The position numbers and the translations under genes are program-made. Shown one piece after another: positions 34,410-43,047 of a DNA stretch of 64,000 bases; within the stretch, counting starts at the first letter, position 1; every line of letters begins with the position of its first letter. Below the pieces are notes generated by a model. That model saw only the letters and a program-made list of their open reading frames with translations, was not told the DNA's origin and made no database searches. The DNA lies in the NCBI RefSeq assembly GCF_018449795.1, contig NZ_JAAVVE010000003.1, positions 62,001 to 126,000 of the forward strand, given 5' to 3'. The DNA is from Sphingomonas sp. dw_22. Its GTDB lineage: Bacteria; Pseudomonadota; Alphaproteobacteria; Sphingomonadales; Sphingomonadaceae.

Positions 34410-35647
34410 GCGCTCACCCTTGCTGACGCGCTCGCCGTGGAACTCGTCTCCGCGACCCGGCACAATCTGGCGACAGCTGCGGGAAGCAGGTGCGCTCTGG
34501 CATTGGCGTTGCTGAAGCCGCCGCGGAGCAGGCATCGGGCAACCAGCACGCGCCGAAAGGCATCATAGATTTCGAGCTGCGGTTTGCCCGGCGATGCCCA
34601 GAACGTATCGAGAATACCCTGGTGGGTGACACCCGGAAGATCATAGACGGCCGCGCCGAGCACGGCCACGGGCGTGCCGGCGGAAAGCGCGAGCGTGCCC
34701 GTGGTGCTGTTCACCGTCACTACGCCCGCGGCCCTGGCCACCAGGGCATCGATATGGCCGTGCTCGAGGAAGAGCACGCGGTCCGCGACGCCATTTGCCA
34801 GCGCAATCCTTCGAACGATCCCGCGCCAGCCCTTCAGCCCATTGTCGAGCGGATGTTCCTTGATCACCAGGAGCGTATCGGCCGGCGCGTGCCGCGCGAA
34901 GGAGCATAGAATCTGCTCGATCGCTTCCGTCATGCCGGAGAAGGGCGAGTGGGTTCTGATCTGGTGGTCGGAATCGAGCTGCAGCGGGACCACGAAATAG
35001 CGGGATCTACCAATTCGGCGGCCGCTCAGCCTGGCTCGCAGACGCCCGATCGGCCGCGTCGCGAAGCGAAGCGCCCATCCGGCGAATTCCGTCGAGGCGC
35101 GGTAGGGCCGGTGCGAGCGATAGCCGCGAAAGCGTGGCCGCAGAAGGCAGCCGGCCGCGAAGTAGAGCAGCGCCTCGATCGCGCGTTGACGAAAGCTGAC
35201 CGGGATCGGCTGATACGCTGGGACCGGCGGCAGCCCCTTCGCGAGGTGCAGATATTCCTGCGGATCACGCGGCAGGCTCGAATGGCCGTTGACGCCGCCG
35301 CGTTCGAGCGTAATCCAGTCCGGGCGGATATACCCCTCCTCGAACACATGCACCGTCACTGCGCGTCGCTTCGCGATCTCCACCGCGGCGGCGTGCAGCG
35401 GCCTGCAGTCTCCGAAAAGAACGATGTCGGTCACGGCTTCCCGGTCCAGGAGCGCTGCCAGATCGCCTGGCCATTCGCCGATCGTCCCTGCGAAATTGTC
35501 GGCCGGTCCTCGCCAATCGAGCCAGTCGCCGCCGTTGAAGTTGACGCGGGAACACTGATTCCCCAGCGCTGTCAGGCGGGCTGCCAGCTCCCGGAAGAAT
35601 GGACCGGGCGGACCCTGAAGAAAGAGGAAGCTGCGCGCGGGCATCAT
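34406..35647 (-). CDS. kpsS: Capsule Kdo-linker glycosyltransferase KpsS
   Basis: A 413-residue protein of the KpsS/LipB family. Signature stretches are RSFLFLQGPPGPFFRELA at the start, VNFNGGDWLDW, IVLFGDCRPLHAAAVEIA, HVFEEGYIRPDWITLERGG, FVVPLQLDSDHQIRTHSPF, LVIKEHPLDNGLKGW and GVVTVNSTTGTLALSAGTP. KpsS transfers the first Kdo residue to lysophosphatidylglycerol, starting the glycolipid anchor of group 2 capsules (family knowledge). Starts at ATG 35647 and 35644 overlap the kpsC stop (ATGATG). It is coupled in the same way to the glycosyltransferase downstream. Confidence 0.93.
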   Translation of the reverse strand: MMPARSFLFLQGPPGPFFRELAARLTALGNQCSRVNFNGGDWLDWRGPADNFAGTIGEWPGDLAALLDREAVTDIVLFGDCRPLHAAAVEIAKRRAVTVHVFEEGYIRPDWITLERGGVNGHSSLPRDPQEYLHLAKGLPPVPAYQPIPVSFRQRAIEALLYFAAGCLLRPRFRGYRSHRPYRASTEFAGWALRFATRPIGRLRARLSGRRIGRSRYFVVPLQLDSDHQIRTHSPFSGMTEAIEQILCSFARHAPADTLLVIKEHPLDNGLKGWRGIVRRIALANGVADRVLFLEHGHIDALVARAAGVVTVNSTTGTLALSAGTPVAVLGAAVYDLPGVTHQGILDTFWASPGKPQLEIYDAFRRVLVARCLLRGGFSNANARAHLLPAAVARLCRVAETSSTASASARVSA

Positions 35648-37392
35648 GCCGACACCCCTGCAAGCTTGCGTCCAACCAGTGCCAGCTTGCCCTGTGCCGT
35701 TCGCATGCGCGCGAGCAGGGATGATTGCTCGCTCGAGGCGCGGCTGTGTCGCTCGACGACCACTTCGGGCGGGCAAGGAAGGGACGTTTCCGGGTCGAGA
35801 TAGCGCGGATAGAGGATGAGCGCTCCAGCGATGAGCTCCTCAAGGCTCAAGAGCCGCTTCCGCCGCGGGATTGATGGTCCGAGATCGGTGGTGAGACCCC
35901 ATCCGGCATAGAATGGCTGACCATGGGTTACGACCGCGCGCCGGCGCATCAGCGCTTCCAGCCCCGCCAGCGACGTCAGAGCATGCACGCAATCGACTTG
36001 ATCGAGCAATGCGGCCATCGATCCGTGCGGAACGACTGCATCGGCATACCGAAGTGCCTCGCGCTCGGCGACATGTCCCTTGCGAAGTCCTGCCGCGACG
36101 TCCGGATGCGGACGATATGCGATCCAGGCGTCGGGTTCGGCCGCTCTGGCACGACGCAAAAGATCAAGGTTGCCGGTGACTCCACCGGCTCCAAGACGCA
36201 CGGCGAGATCGTCCTCGACCTGGCCTGGCACGAGAACCTTCCGAACCCCAGATGGAAGCTCGATCCCCTCCGTGTTTCCGGCCGCATATTTCGTGATCCC
36301 GCCCGCGATGAGCACCTGGATCAGGCGTCCCGCCCGGGCCTTCAATTCGTCGGTGAAATTCGCCGTCGAAAGGATCAGTTCGAGGTCGCTCGGCCGGGAT
36401 GGATCATAGTAGATGCCCGCCATGTCGACCACGATCGAGCGAGGCGGGTGGAGCTTCGATCCCAGGCCGACCGACCGGACGAAGCCATCCTCGATGCGCG
36501 CCAGTGACGCGCCGGCGTCGTCCGCGCGATCCTGCAGTTCAGTCGGCACGCGCGAAGGCCAGACAGCGATTGTCTTGCCGGCCGGCATCTTCGCAATTTG
36601 CTGGACCCGCACGAAACGAGCGGGCTTTCCGGACCACAGCGATTGCGCGATCGCTTCTCGCTTCCAGGCTGAAATTCCGGCAACAGCGGAAATGGGCCGA
36701 TTGACGTCGATCGCGGCGCGCCAGGCACCCAGCTGCTCTATCCATTCAAGCGCGCCGATAGGCGCGCCGAAATACGGGTCGAAATAGTCGAAAAGATCGA
36801 TTTCCGCGACCATATGATCGAAGGCAGCGCTCGGCTCGACCTGAGTGCCGGTATCGAGGTCGAATAGCTGCTTTCCCGCGGCGGCCGCCAGCAACCCGAC
36901 TTCGTCCCCCGGTGCCGCAAACACGCGAGCCGCCTGACCTAGAACTGGCCAAGGATCGCATTTCCCGACCAGGCACTGCCACTCCACGAAACCGGTGCCG
37001 TGTAGCTTCGATTCCAAGCTGAAGACAGTGGCGGGCGGCGCCGATTGCCACCAAAATAACGTGGTGCCGAGCTCGCCGAGACCACGGGCGCACACAAGCG
37101 CTTGTTCCAGCGTTCGTGCTCGCACCAAAGTATCGAACGAGGGGAGCGCAGGCCTGTCGCTCCAGAAAGCGCCGCCGACGCGAAGACGCGCGATGGCACT
37201 GACGACTTCAAGACCGCTGCCCTTCCGGTGAAAGCCAGCACTTGAAGGATCCCTCCTCCTCGGAGCGCCGGCGAACCGCGCACCGGGGAAGGGGGGCGCA
37301 CGAAGGAGGGGCACGCGCGATTCCGCCACCGAAGCAGAGCCGCGGAACAGGCGAGATCGCAGTCTGGTCGTTGGTTTCTGAAGTCGCGTCAT
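35644..37392 (-). CDS. kpsC: Capsule Kdo-linker glycosyltransferase KpsC, N-module shortened
   Basis: A 582-residue KpsC-like protein. The C-terminal GT99 module (about residues 245-560) is complete: ISAWKREAIAQSLWSG, IAVWPSRVPTEL, RIEDGFVRSVGLG, PPRSIVVDMAGIYYDPSRPS, AYRPHPDV, SLAGLEALMRRRAVVTHGQPF and YAGWGLTTDLG. The N-terminal module is represented only by its tail (about 60-240, ending DLFDYFDPYFGAPIGALEWI). E. coli KpsC is about 675 residues with two GT modules that alternate two Kdo linkages. First 60 residues are Arg/Pro-rich and the start at ATG 37392 is doubtful. KpsC extends the Kdo linker begun by KpsS. It is first in the minus operon. Confidence 0.88.
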   Translation of the reverse strand: MTRLQKPTTRLRSRLFRGSASVAESRVPLLRAPPFPGARFAGAPRRRDPSSAGFHRKGSGLEVVSAIARLRVGGAFWSDRPALPSFDTLVRARTLEQALVCARGLGELGTTLFWWQSAPPATVFSLESKLHGTGFVEWQCLVGKCDPWPVLGQAARVFAAPGDEVGLLAAAAGKQLFDLDTGTQVEPSAAFDHMVAEIDLFDYFDPYFGAPIGALEWIEQLGAWRAAIDVNRPISAVAGISAWKREAIAQSLWSGKPARFVRVQQIAKMPAGKTIAVWPSRVPTELQDRADDAGASLARIEDGFVRSVGLGSKLHPPRSIVVDMAGIYYDPSRPSDLELILSTANFTDELKARAGRLIQVLIAGGITKYAAGNTEGIELPSGVRKVLVPGQVEDDLAVRLGAGGVTGNLDLLRRARAAEPDAWIAYRPHPDVAAGLRKGHVAEREALRYADAVVPHGSMAALLDQVDCVHALTSLAGLEALMRRRAVVTHGQPFYAGWGLTTDLGPSIPRRKRLLSLEELIAGALILYPRYLDPETSLPCPPEVVVERHSRASSEQSSLLARMRTAQGKLALVGRKLAGVSA

Positions 37393-37652
37393 TTCCGCCC
37401 GATGGATTCGGAGGGCTCAGGCCCACGCGCTGTTATCGCTTACGGCCGTGGCACCCCGACTGGGGATTCCCCGAGTGGATGAGAAGAAATTGCGAGCCGA
37501 TCGGGCAGTCAGCGGGATTTCGGACGACCAGAACATTTTTTGCGCACCGCTTGCCAGATTCGACCCGCGCGAGTGTCCTTCTAGTGGGGACGGCTCCGGC
37601 TGCAGCTGCAGCCGCGCTGGGGATACTTCCGCGAGCTGAAGGATGGTCGGCG

Positions 37653-40046
37653 GTGTCAACGCGATTTGCCCAAGCGTCCGAGGGTTTGAAGCGAGCGGCC
37701 GACCTGCAGGGTCAAGGCAGGCTGATGGACGCGCTGCGCGTGCTCGACGAAACGGCGGCGTCGGAGCCCGACAATGCGCAGGTCCTGTGCAGTCGCGGTG
37801 ATGTCCTTACCGATCTCGGCCGATATGGCGCAGCGATCGAGACCTACGATGCGGCCATCCGAATCCGCCCCGATCAATCCGAACTCTACGACTTCAAGGG
37901 CATTGCGCTCGCGCTGGACGGGCGTCTCGAGGAAGCGCTCTTTTGCCTTGATCAGGCGCTCGAAATTGCCCCGGATAGTCTGAACACGATGAATAACAGA
38001 GCCAATGTCCTGAAGAAGCTTGGGCGCCTGGACGAAGCGGTACAGCAATTCGATAGCGTAATAGCCAGATTGCCCAATTTTGCGCCCGCCCACAACAATA
38101 AGGGAAGCGCGCTTGTCGCTCTCAGGCGCTTTGACGAAGCGATCGCCAGCTTCGATCTAGTGCTCGAGTTCGACCCGGCTCAAATCGAAGCGCGAACCAA
38201 CCGCGCCGGCGCACTGGTCAGGGCGGGCCGTTTGGAAGAAGCCGCAGACGCCTATCGCGGCATTCTGGCGATCTATCCAGACCACGTCGAATCGCTGCTC
38301 AATCTCGGGGAACTTCTCGCCGCGCTCGGGAAAGCGGATGATGCGCTCGGCAATTTCGCCCAAATTCTCGCAAGCTATCCGGACAACGTGGACGCATTGT
38401 TCGGCCGCCCCTTGGCCTTCGCGGGCGAAATGCGGTTCGACGAGGCCGTGCCCTATTACAAGCGCATTCTCGAGATCGATCGCAACCATGTGGGCGCTCT
38501 CGATAACCTCGGAATTGCGCTGGTGCGGCTTGGGCGGCTCACGGAAGCCCTTCACTACTATGACCACGCGATCGAAACCGAACCTGCGAATGCGTATCTC
38601 TGGAGGAACCGCAGCACCATCCTTCGCGAGCTGAACGATCTCGAAGAGGCTCTCACTTCGCTCGATCGGGCGCTGGCGATCGATCCTGCTCTCCCCCAGG
38701 CATTTGAGATGCGGTTGCACATTGCGGCCCAGCTCGCCCAATGGGATCAGTTCGATCGAGAGGTTGGCGAACTTTCAGACAGGATCGCCAAAGGCCTCGG
38801 CAACATTGCGCCGTTCCCGCTTCTGGCTCTGAGCGACGATCCGCAACTTCATCGCACCTGTGCGGAAGACTATTGCAGACGATGGAATCCGCCGTCCCCG
38901 GCAGGAAATATCGCCTGGCATCGAGGTTCGCGCGGCCAGCTTCGGATCGGCTATTTCTCTGCGGATTTTCACTCGCATGCGACGATGCATCTCTTTCTCG
39001 AGACGCTCCAGGCACACGACCGCGAGCGCCTCAAGCTGTTCGCCTTCTCATTCGGTCCACCTATCGACGATGAAGCACATCGTGGCGCCAGAGCCGCTTT
39101 CGACGAATTCATCGATGTTCGCTCCATGTCGGATCAGGCGGTTGTCCACCGGGCGCGCGAGCTGCAGCTCGACATCGGCGTGGACTTGAAGGGATACACG
39201 AAGGATTCGCGCTGGAAGCTGTTTTCCGGCCGACCTGCTCCGGTGCAGGTCAGCTACCTTGGGTATCCTGCGACCATGGGCAACCCGTACATCGACTATA
39301 TCCTGGCCGATAGGGTGTTGATCCCCTTTGGCAGCGAGCAATTCTATTCCGAGAAAATCGTGTTCCTCCCGGGGAGCTATCAGCCTAATGGACCGATTAG
39401 GGAGATCGTGCCACGCGCAAAGCGCTCGGATTATGGTCTGCCTGACCAGACGTTCGTCTACTGTTGCTTCAACAATAATTACAAGATCACGCCTGACGTG
39501 TTTTCGACCTGGATGCGAATACTAAAGGCCACGCAAGGCAGCATTCTTTGGCTTTGGGTGGATCATGCCTCCGCTCGACGCAATCTGCGTCAACACGCGA
39601 CCGACAGCGGAGTTGACGCTGAGCGCATAATCTTCGTCGACCGGGCGGAGCGCGAAGGTCATTTGGACCGTCTCCGCCTCGCTGATCTGTTTCTCGACAC
39701 ATTGCCATACAATGCCCACACGACCGCCAGCGATGCGCTCCGGGTGGGGCTTCCGCTCCTAACCTGCGCGGGTCAATCCTTCGCTGCCCGGGTCGCCGCT
39801 AGTCTCCTTACCGAGGTCGGTCTCCCCGAGCTCGTTACCACGAGCCTAGAGGCTTACGAGGATCTCGCGGTTCAGCTCGGTACCGATCCGCAGCGCACAG
39901 CAATATTGCGTGCGAAGCTTTCTCGGAAATTGGGTACGAGCTCTCTCTTCGATCCCGCGCAGATGGCGCGCAAGCTGGAGGCCGCCTTTTTCAGCATGCA
40001 CGAGCGACGGATGAACGACCTGTCGATGGACCACATCTATCTCTAA
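37653..40046 (+). CDS. TPR-domain GT41 glycosyltransferase (SPINDLY/OGT-like), second copy
   Basis: A 797-residue protein with about eleven TPRs (residues about 10-390) and a GT41 region (about 430-797). Shared landmarks with the gene at 6421 are RIGYFSADFHSHATMHLF, DLKGYTKDSRWKLF, YLGYPATMGNPYIDY, VYCCFNNNYKITPDVF, ILWLWVDHAS and DLFLDTLPYNAHTTASDAL. The frame is open to 37242, but that part reads as low-complexity Arg-rich sequence and overlaps kpsC. GTG 37653 has AAGGA about 9 nt upstream and gives the same length as the paralogue. It should glycosylate a protein or glycan in the cytoplasm; no acceptor is identified. It is divergent from kpsC. Confidence 0.87.
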   Translation: MSTRFAQASEGLKRAADLQGQGRLMDALRVLDETAASEPDNAQVLCSRGDVLTDLGRYGAAIETYDAAIRIRPDQSELYDFKGIALALDGRLEEALFCLDQALEIAPDSLNTMNNRANVLKKLGRLDEAVQQFDSVIARLPNFAPAHNNKGSALVALRRFDEAIASFDLVLEFDPAQIEARTNRAGALVRAGRLEEAADAYRGILAIYPDHVESLLNLGELLAALGKADDALGNFAQILASYPDNVDALFGRPLAFAGEMRFDEAVPYYKRILEIDRNHVGALDNLGIALVRLGRLTEALHYYDHAIETEPANAYLWRNRSTILRELNDLEEALTSLDRALAIDPALPQAFEMRLHIAAQLAQWDQFDREVGELSDRIAKGLGNIAPFPLLALSDDPQLHRTCAEDYCRRWNPPSPAGNIAWHRGSRGQLRIGYFSADFHSHATMHLFLETLQAHDRERLKLFAFSFGPPIDDEAHRGARAAFDEFIDVRSMSDQAVVHRARELQLDIGVDLKGYTKDSRWKLFSGRPAPVQVSYLGYPATMGNPYIDYILADRVLIPFGSEQFYSEKIVFLPGSYQPNGPIREIVPRAKRSDYGLPDQTFVYCCFNNNYKITPDVFSTWMRILKATQGSILWLWVDHASARRNLRQHATDSGVDAERIIFVDRAEREGHLDRLRLADLFLDTLPYNAHTTASDALRVGLPLLTCAGQSFAARVAASLLTEVGLPELVTTSLEAYEDLAVQLGTDPQRTAILRAKLSRKLGTSSLFDPAQMARKLEAAFFSMHERRMNDLSMDHIYL

Positions 40047-40472
40047 GAACTTCCCCCGTGTGCGGTCGCCGCGTCGAGCGGGCGCCTGATATTGGCGCCT
40101 CCATTTCGAGGCACAGAGTGCGGGCGCGCACCAGGATTTACGCGGAAAATTGTCGAAAATCGGTCCCCGGTGAATCCCTAGCCCTGCAACGATCCAGCCG
40201 GACTATGCCTCGGTCCGTCCGAGACTGAACAGCTGAGTCGGCGACGAATCGGCGCTGCTGGTTGGCTGCCGGTCGACTTGGCAAGGGCGTGGGATGGATA
40301 TGGAAAGCTCGCTCAATATCGCGGCCGCTGGCCGTTTCCACCCAGCCTTGACGCGCTCGCTGCTGACGTCCGCGCCGTCCGGAAGCAACGACAGGCAGGA
40401 TAGTCTTCGGTGCGCCGCCGAAGCAGATTCTGGGTCAGTCGGAAGATCTGATCAACAGAAGGATGAATCCCG
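40047..40472. other. Gene-free region upstream of the OmpH-like gene
   Basis: No gene is supported in these 426 bases. A small hairpin with GGCGCC arms lies at about 40081-40099, shortly after the GT41 stop, but it has no T-tract. The ribosome site for the next gene (AGAAGGATG) is at the right end. Confidence 0.45.
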
Positions 40473-41084
40473 ATGCGCACTTTCCTGTTCCTTGCAATCG
40501 CAGCTTCACTTGCCGGACCGAGCCAGGCTCAGACGCCGCCGGCGCCAAGTGCAAACACCCTCGGCGGGCCGGCCGTGGCGGGCGTGTGCCTGCTGTCACG
40601 CCAAGACGTTTTCGCGAAATCCAAAGTCGGTATGGCCGCAGCCGACAGGCTTCGCATTCTAGCGGACGACGCTCAGAAGGAACTCGAAACAGAGCGCGCG
40701 CCCGTCGAGGCCGATGTGCAAAAATACAATACGGAGCAGGCCAAGCTGACCCCGGCCCAGCGCCAGGAGCGACAGAAGGCGCTTGCCGATCGGATCAGGC
40801 CCATCGACGACAAAACCCGCCAGCGTCAAAGCGAGATCGAGGCAACGCGAGCGAAGGCGCTGCAGCGCATCTCCGCCGATGTCGAGCCGGTGCTCGCCCA
40901 AGTATACAAGCAGCGCAATTGCGGGCTGCTTGTCGATCGTAATTCGGTCCTCGGCGGCAACATGGCCAACGATCTCACCGATGCAGTGGTGCAGGGGCTC
41001 GACGCGAAAGTCTCGACCATTACGTTCGATCGCGAGACACTGGCTTCGGCGCCAAGCGCGACATGGACCCCCGGTTCGAACTGA
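40473..41084 (+). CDS. OmpH/Skp-family periplasmic protein
   Basis: A 203-residue exported protein. A signal peptide (about residues 1-19, ending SQAQ) is followed by a short Pro/Ala linker and an OmpH-like domain: a first strand VAGVCLLSRQDVFAKSKVG, a long charged coiled coil (about 60-140, LADDAQKELETERAPVEADV) and a last strand CGLLVDRNSVLGG. Skp/OmpH proteins are periplasmic chaperones for outer-membrane proteins. This one is divergent, with two Cys (residues about 38 and 150) and a C-terminal extension. It stands alone, not next to bamA/lpxD, so a role in capsule or secretin assembly is possible but unproven. Confidence 0.78.
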   Translation: MRTFLFLAIAASLAGPSQAQTPPAPSANTLGGPAVAGVCLLSRQDVFAKSKVGMAAADRLRILADDAQKELETERAPVEADVQKYNTEQAKLTPAQRQERQKALADRIRPIDDKTRQRQSEIEATRAKALQRISADVEPVLAQVYKQRNCGLLVDRNSVLGGNMANDLTDAVVQGLDAKVSTITFDRETLASAPSATWTPGSN

Positions 41085-41548
41085 TCAGGTGGTTCAGCTC
41101 CGGTCGAAACCGAGATCGATCCTGAGGCGATCTCTAACGCCATCGACCCGCCGGTGCGGAGTCGCCACGATGTTGAATTGCGTCTTCAGGGGTTGGAGAT
41201 GGTAGCGCCAGGTTATCCCCGGCCTCTACCCAGACACCGCTGGTTTTCCCCTTTGCAGCGGCGTGACGGGTCCGTCTTCAGACCGCCAGGAACCCAGCCG
41301 ACCGCTCACCTTGGCGATGGGACCGCGACTAAGGTCGCGGTCCCTTTTTTTGGTATAGGGACCACAAAGTTTAGCGGTAACAGAAGCCCTGACCAATCGA
41401 TTTATTTCGGCCCCAGTTTTTGCCAAAAGTGGGTGCCTCCGGTGTCCTACAGGTAGGAAGAGATGAAACGTCGACCGTGTCCAGGCCGCAAGCTCGCGGC
41501 CAGGGCACAGGCGATTTTGACACATGGTTCGGATGCGCGGACAGGTTG
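41085..41548. other. Region between OmpH-like gene and IS element
   Basis: No gene is supported. The left part ends in a strong rho-independent terminator (41319-41351), preceded by smaller hairpins that may belong to a small RNA. The part from 41341 to the IS end is A/T-richer and may be the remains of the mobile element whose integrase lies on the other side of the IS. Confidence 0.5.
41319..41351 (+). terminator. Rho-independent terminator
   Basis: GGGACCGCGAC (41319-41329), a TAAG loop and GTCGCGGTCCC (41334-41344) form a perfect 11-bp stem followed directly by seven T residues. It terminates plus-strand transcription and lies 235 nt after the OmpH-like stop, which is long for that gene alone and is compatible with a small RNA ending here. 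Confidence 0.92.
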
Positions 41549-41574
41549 TGACGTGCTCCCCATTTCTCCTCCAG

Positions 41575-42440
41575 TCATAACTGGAGTCCGGGGTTGTCAT
41601 GGTGCCCTTGCGGGCGGGGTTGCACAACTCGCTTGGCAGCATCGGCGGGCGTCAGCCCGCCTATCCCGCTATGCGGTCGCACATGGTTGTAGTCGTGGCG
41701 CCAGCCGCTCAGCACCGAGCGGGCATGGCTCAACGACGCGAACAGCGTCTCGTTCAGGCATTCGTCGCGCAAGCGACCATTAAAGCTTTCGACGTAGCCG
41801 TTCTGCTGCGGCTTGCCCGGCGCGATGTAGTGCCACTCGATCTGCCGGTCCGGTGCCCAGCGCAGGATCGCCAAGCTGGTCAGCTCGGTCCCGTTGTCGC
41901 TCACGATCATCAGCGGCTTGCCGCCGCCGCGATGATCGCATCGAGCTCGCGAGCAACACGCGCTCCTGACAGCGACGTATCGACCACCAGCGCGAGGTTC
42001 TCGCGCGTGAAGTCATCGACGACGGCAAGGATGCGGATGCGCCCGCTGCACACCAGGGTATCGCTCACAAAGTCCAGGCTCCACCGTTGGTTCGGACCTT
42101 GCGGCAACGTCATCGGTGCCGGCGTGCCCATCGCTCGCTTGCGGCCGCGGCGCCGCCGCACCCGCAGGTTCTCCTCGCGATACAGCCGCAGCAGCTTCTT
42201 GTGGTTCATGACCAGCCCCTCTCGCGCCAGCATGATCCCCAGCCGACGGTAGCCGAACCGGCGACGCTCGAGCGCGATCTCGCGAAGACGCGACCGCAGG
42301 TCGCCATCATCACTACGCCGATGCGCATAGCGCATCGACGATCGATCCACGTTGAGAATGGCGCACGCCCGACGCTCGCTGATGCCGAAGGTCTGTCGAA
42401 CTTCCTCGACAGCCCTTCGGCGAACGGCAGGCTTTACCAG
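41575..42440 (-). pseudogene. IS3-family transposase orfB, frameshifted
   Basis: The orfB frame begins in the -1 frame relative to orfA (LVKPAVRRRAVEEVRQTFG) and runs through SERRACAILNVDRSSMRY and WSLDFVSDTLV, which holds the first Asp of the DDE triad. It then hits a stop at 41910-41912 after [10 protein letters not shown]. The continuation [24 protein letters not shown] with the second Asp and the Glu lies in another frame to 41575. The break is in the repeated GCC/GGC tract at 41921-41930, consistent with loss of one base. A run of A at the orfA end (TCAAAAAGC) could be the programmed -1 slip site. Confidence 0.85.
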
Positions 42441-42700
42441 CTTTTTGAGGCAACCTCCTTCAGCACCGCATTATCGAGCATCGCATCGGCCAGCAGTCGC
42501 TTCAGCCGCGCGTTCTCGTCCTCCAGCACCTTCAGCTTGCGCGCCTGCGACACATCCATGACGCCATAGGTCGCCTTCCATTTGTAGAATGTCGCGCTGC
42601 TCACGCCGTGCTTGCGGCACACGTCCGCCGTCGATGACCCAGCTTCCTGCTCACGCAGGATCGCTATGATCTGCTCCTCGCTAAACCTGCTGCGCTTCAT
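42434..42700 (-). CDS. IS3-family transposase orfA
   Basis: An 88-residue IS3-type OrfA: MKRSRFSEEQIIAILREQEA, a helix-turn-helix (TADVCRKHGVSSATFYKWKA) that binds the terminal repeats, and a leucine-zipper-like tail (LKVLEDENARLKRLLADAML). ATG 42700 is preceded by GAGGAGGA; TTG 42715 is also open. OrfA is complete here and can repress or, by frameshift, form OrfAB, but the downstream orfB is broken. Confidence 0.9.
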   Translation of the reverse strand: MKRSRFSEEQIIAILREQEAGSSTADVCRKHGVSSATFYKWKATYGVMDVSQARKLKVLEDENARLKRLLADAMLDNAVLKEVASKSW

Positions 42701-42761
42701 CGTCGTCCTCCTCAATGAAGGACTCTAGCTTAAACTGGCGGAGTTTCAGGGGAGCACGTCA

Positions 42762-42994
42762 ATACTTGCCGCCCAATCACGAGCGTCAGCGATGCTGTGG
42801 GCGGGGTAGGAACTGAGCGTCGCTCTGTGAAAGGTCTTTTTGCCGGAAAGTCGACGCCGATATTTCCAGACGCGGGTAACCCGGCCGCGTCCGGTATGGA
42901 CTTCGATGTAGAGGCCGGGCGTGTGGGGATCGCTAAGACTGTCCGAGCGCAGTGCCTCGACATTCGTAGGGGGCCAATTGAGTTTCTGGGTCAT
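42762..42994 (-). pseudogene. Tyrosine integrase, N-terminal fragment cut by the IS
   Basis: Only about 77 codons remain: QKLNWPPTNVEALRSDSLSD, then PGLYIEVHTGRGRVTRVWKY, then GKKTFHRATLSSYPAHSIAD and ARDWAASI. This is the arm-binding N-terminal domain of P4-like phage or island integrases, with the usual GLYIEV and WKYR blocks. The gene runs into the IS right end at 42761 and the catalytic half is not found on the other side of the IS. It is read away from the partial tRNA, the typical place of an island integrase. Confidence 0.82.
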
Positions 42995-43047
42995 GTGCCA
43001 TCCGACTGATTCGGAGCGATGACAGACTAATTTTCACGGTCACAAAT

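Larger units (their letters stand above)
41549..42761 (-). mobile_element. IS3-family insertion sequence (IS407-like), 1213 bp
   Basis: Both ends carry the same 13-bp terminal sequence in inverted orientation, TGACGTGCTCCCC, at 41549-41561 and as its complement at 42749-42761. Between them are orfA and orfB of an IS3-family transposase on the minus strand. The size and the orfA sequence fit the IS407 group. The flanking bases (GTTG on the left, ATAC on the right) are not a target-site duplication. The right end interrupts an integrase gene. orfB is frameshifted, so the copy is probably not autonomous. Confidence 0.92.

Noticed and set aside
30959-34568. Long plus-strand open frames (30959-32395 and 33168-34568) opposite kpsE and the GT4 gene
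   Set aside because: Antisense shadows; kpsE, kpsM and the GT4 gene have clear motifs on the minus strand.
41226-41642. A minus-strand gene covering the terminator and the left IS end
   Set aside because: It spans the IS boundary and a strong terminator, has no ribosome site and no recognisable domain.
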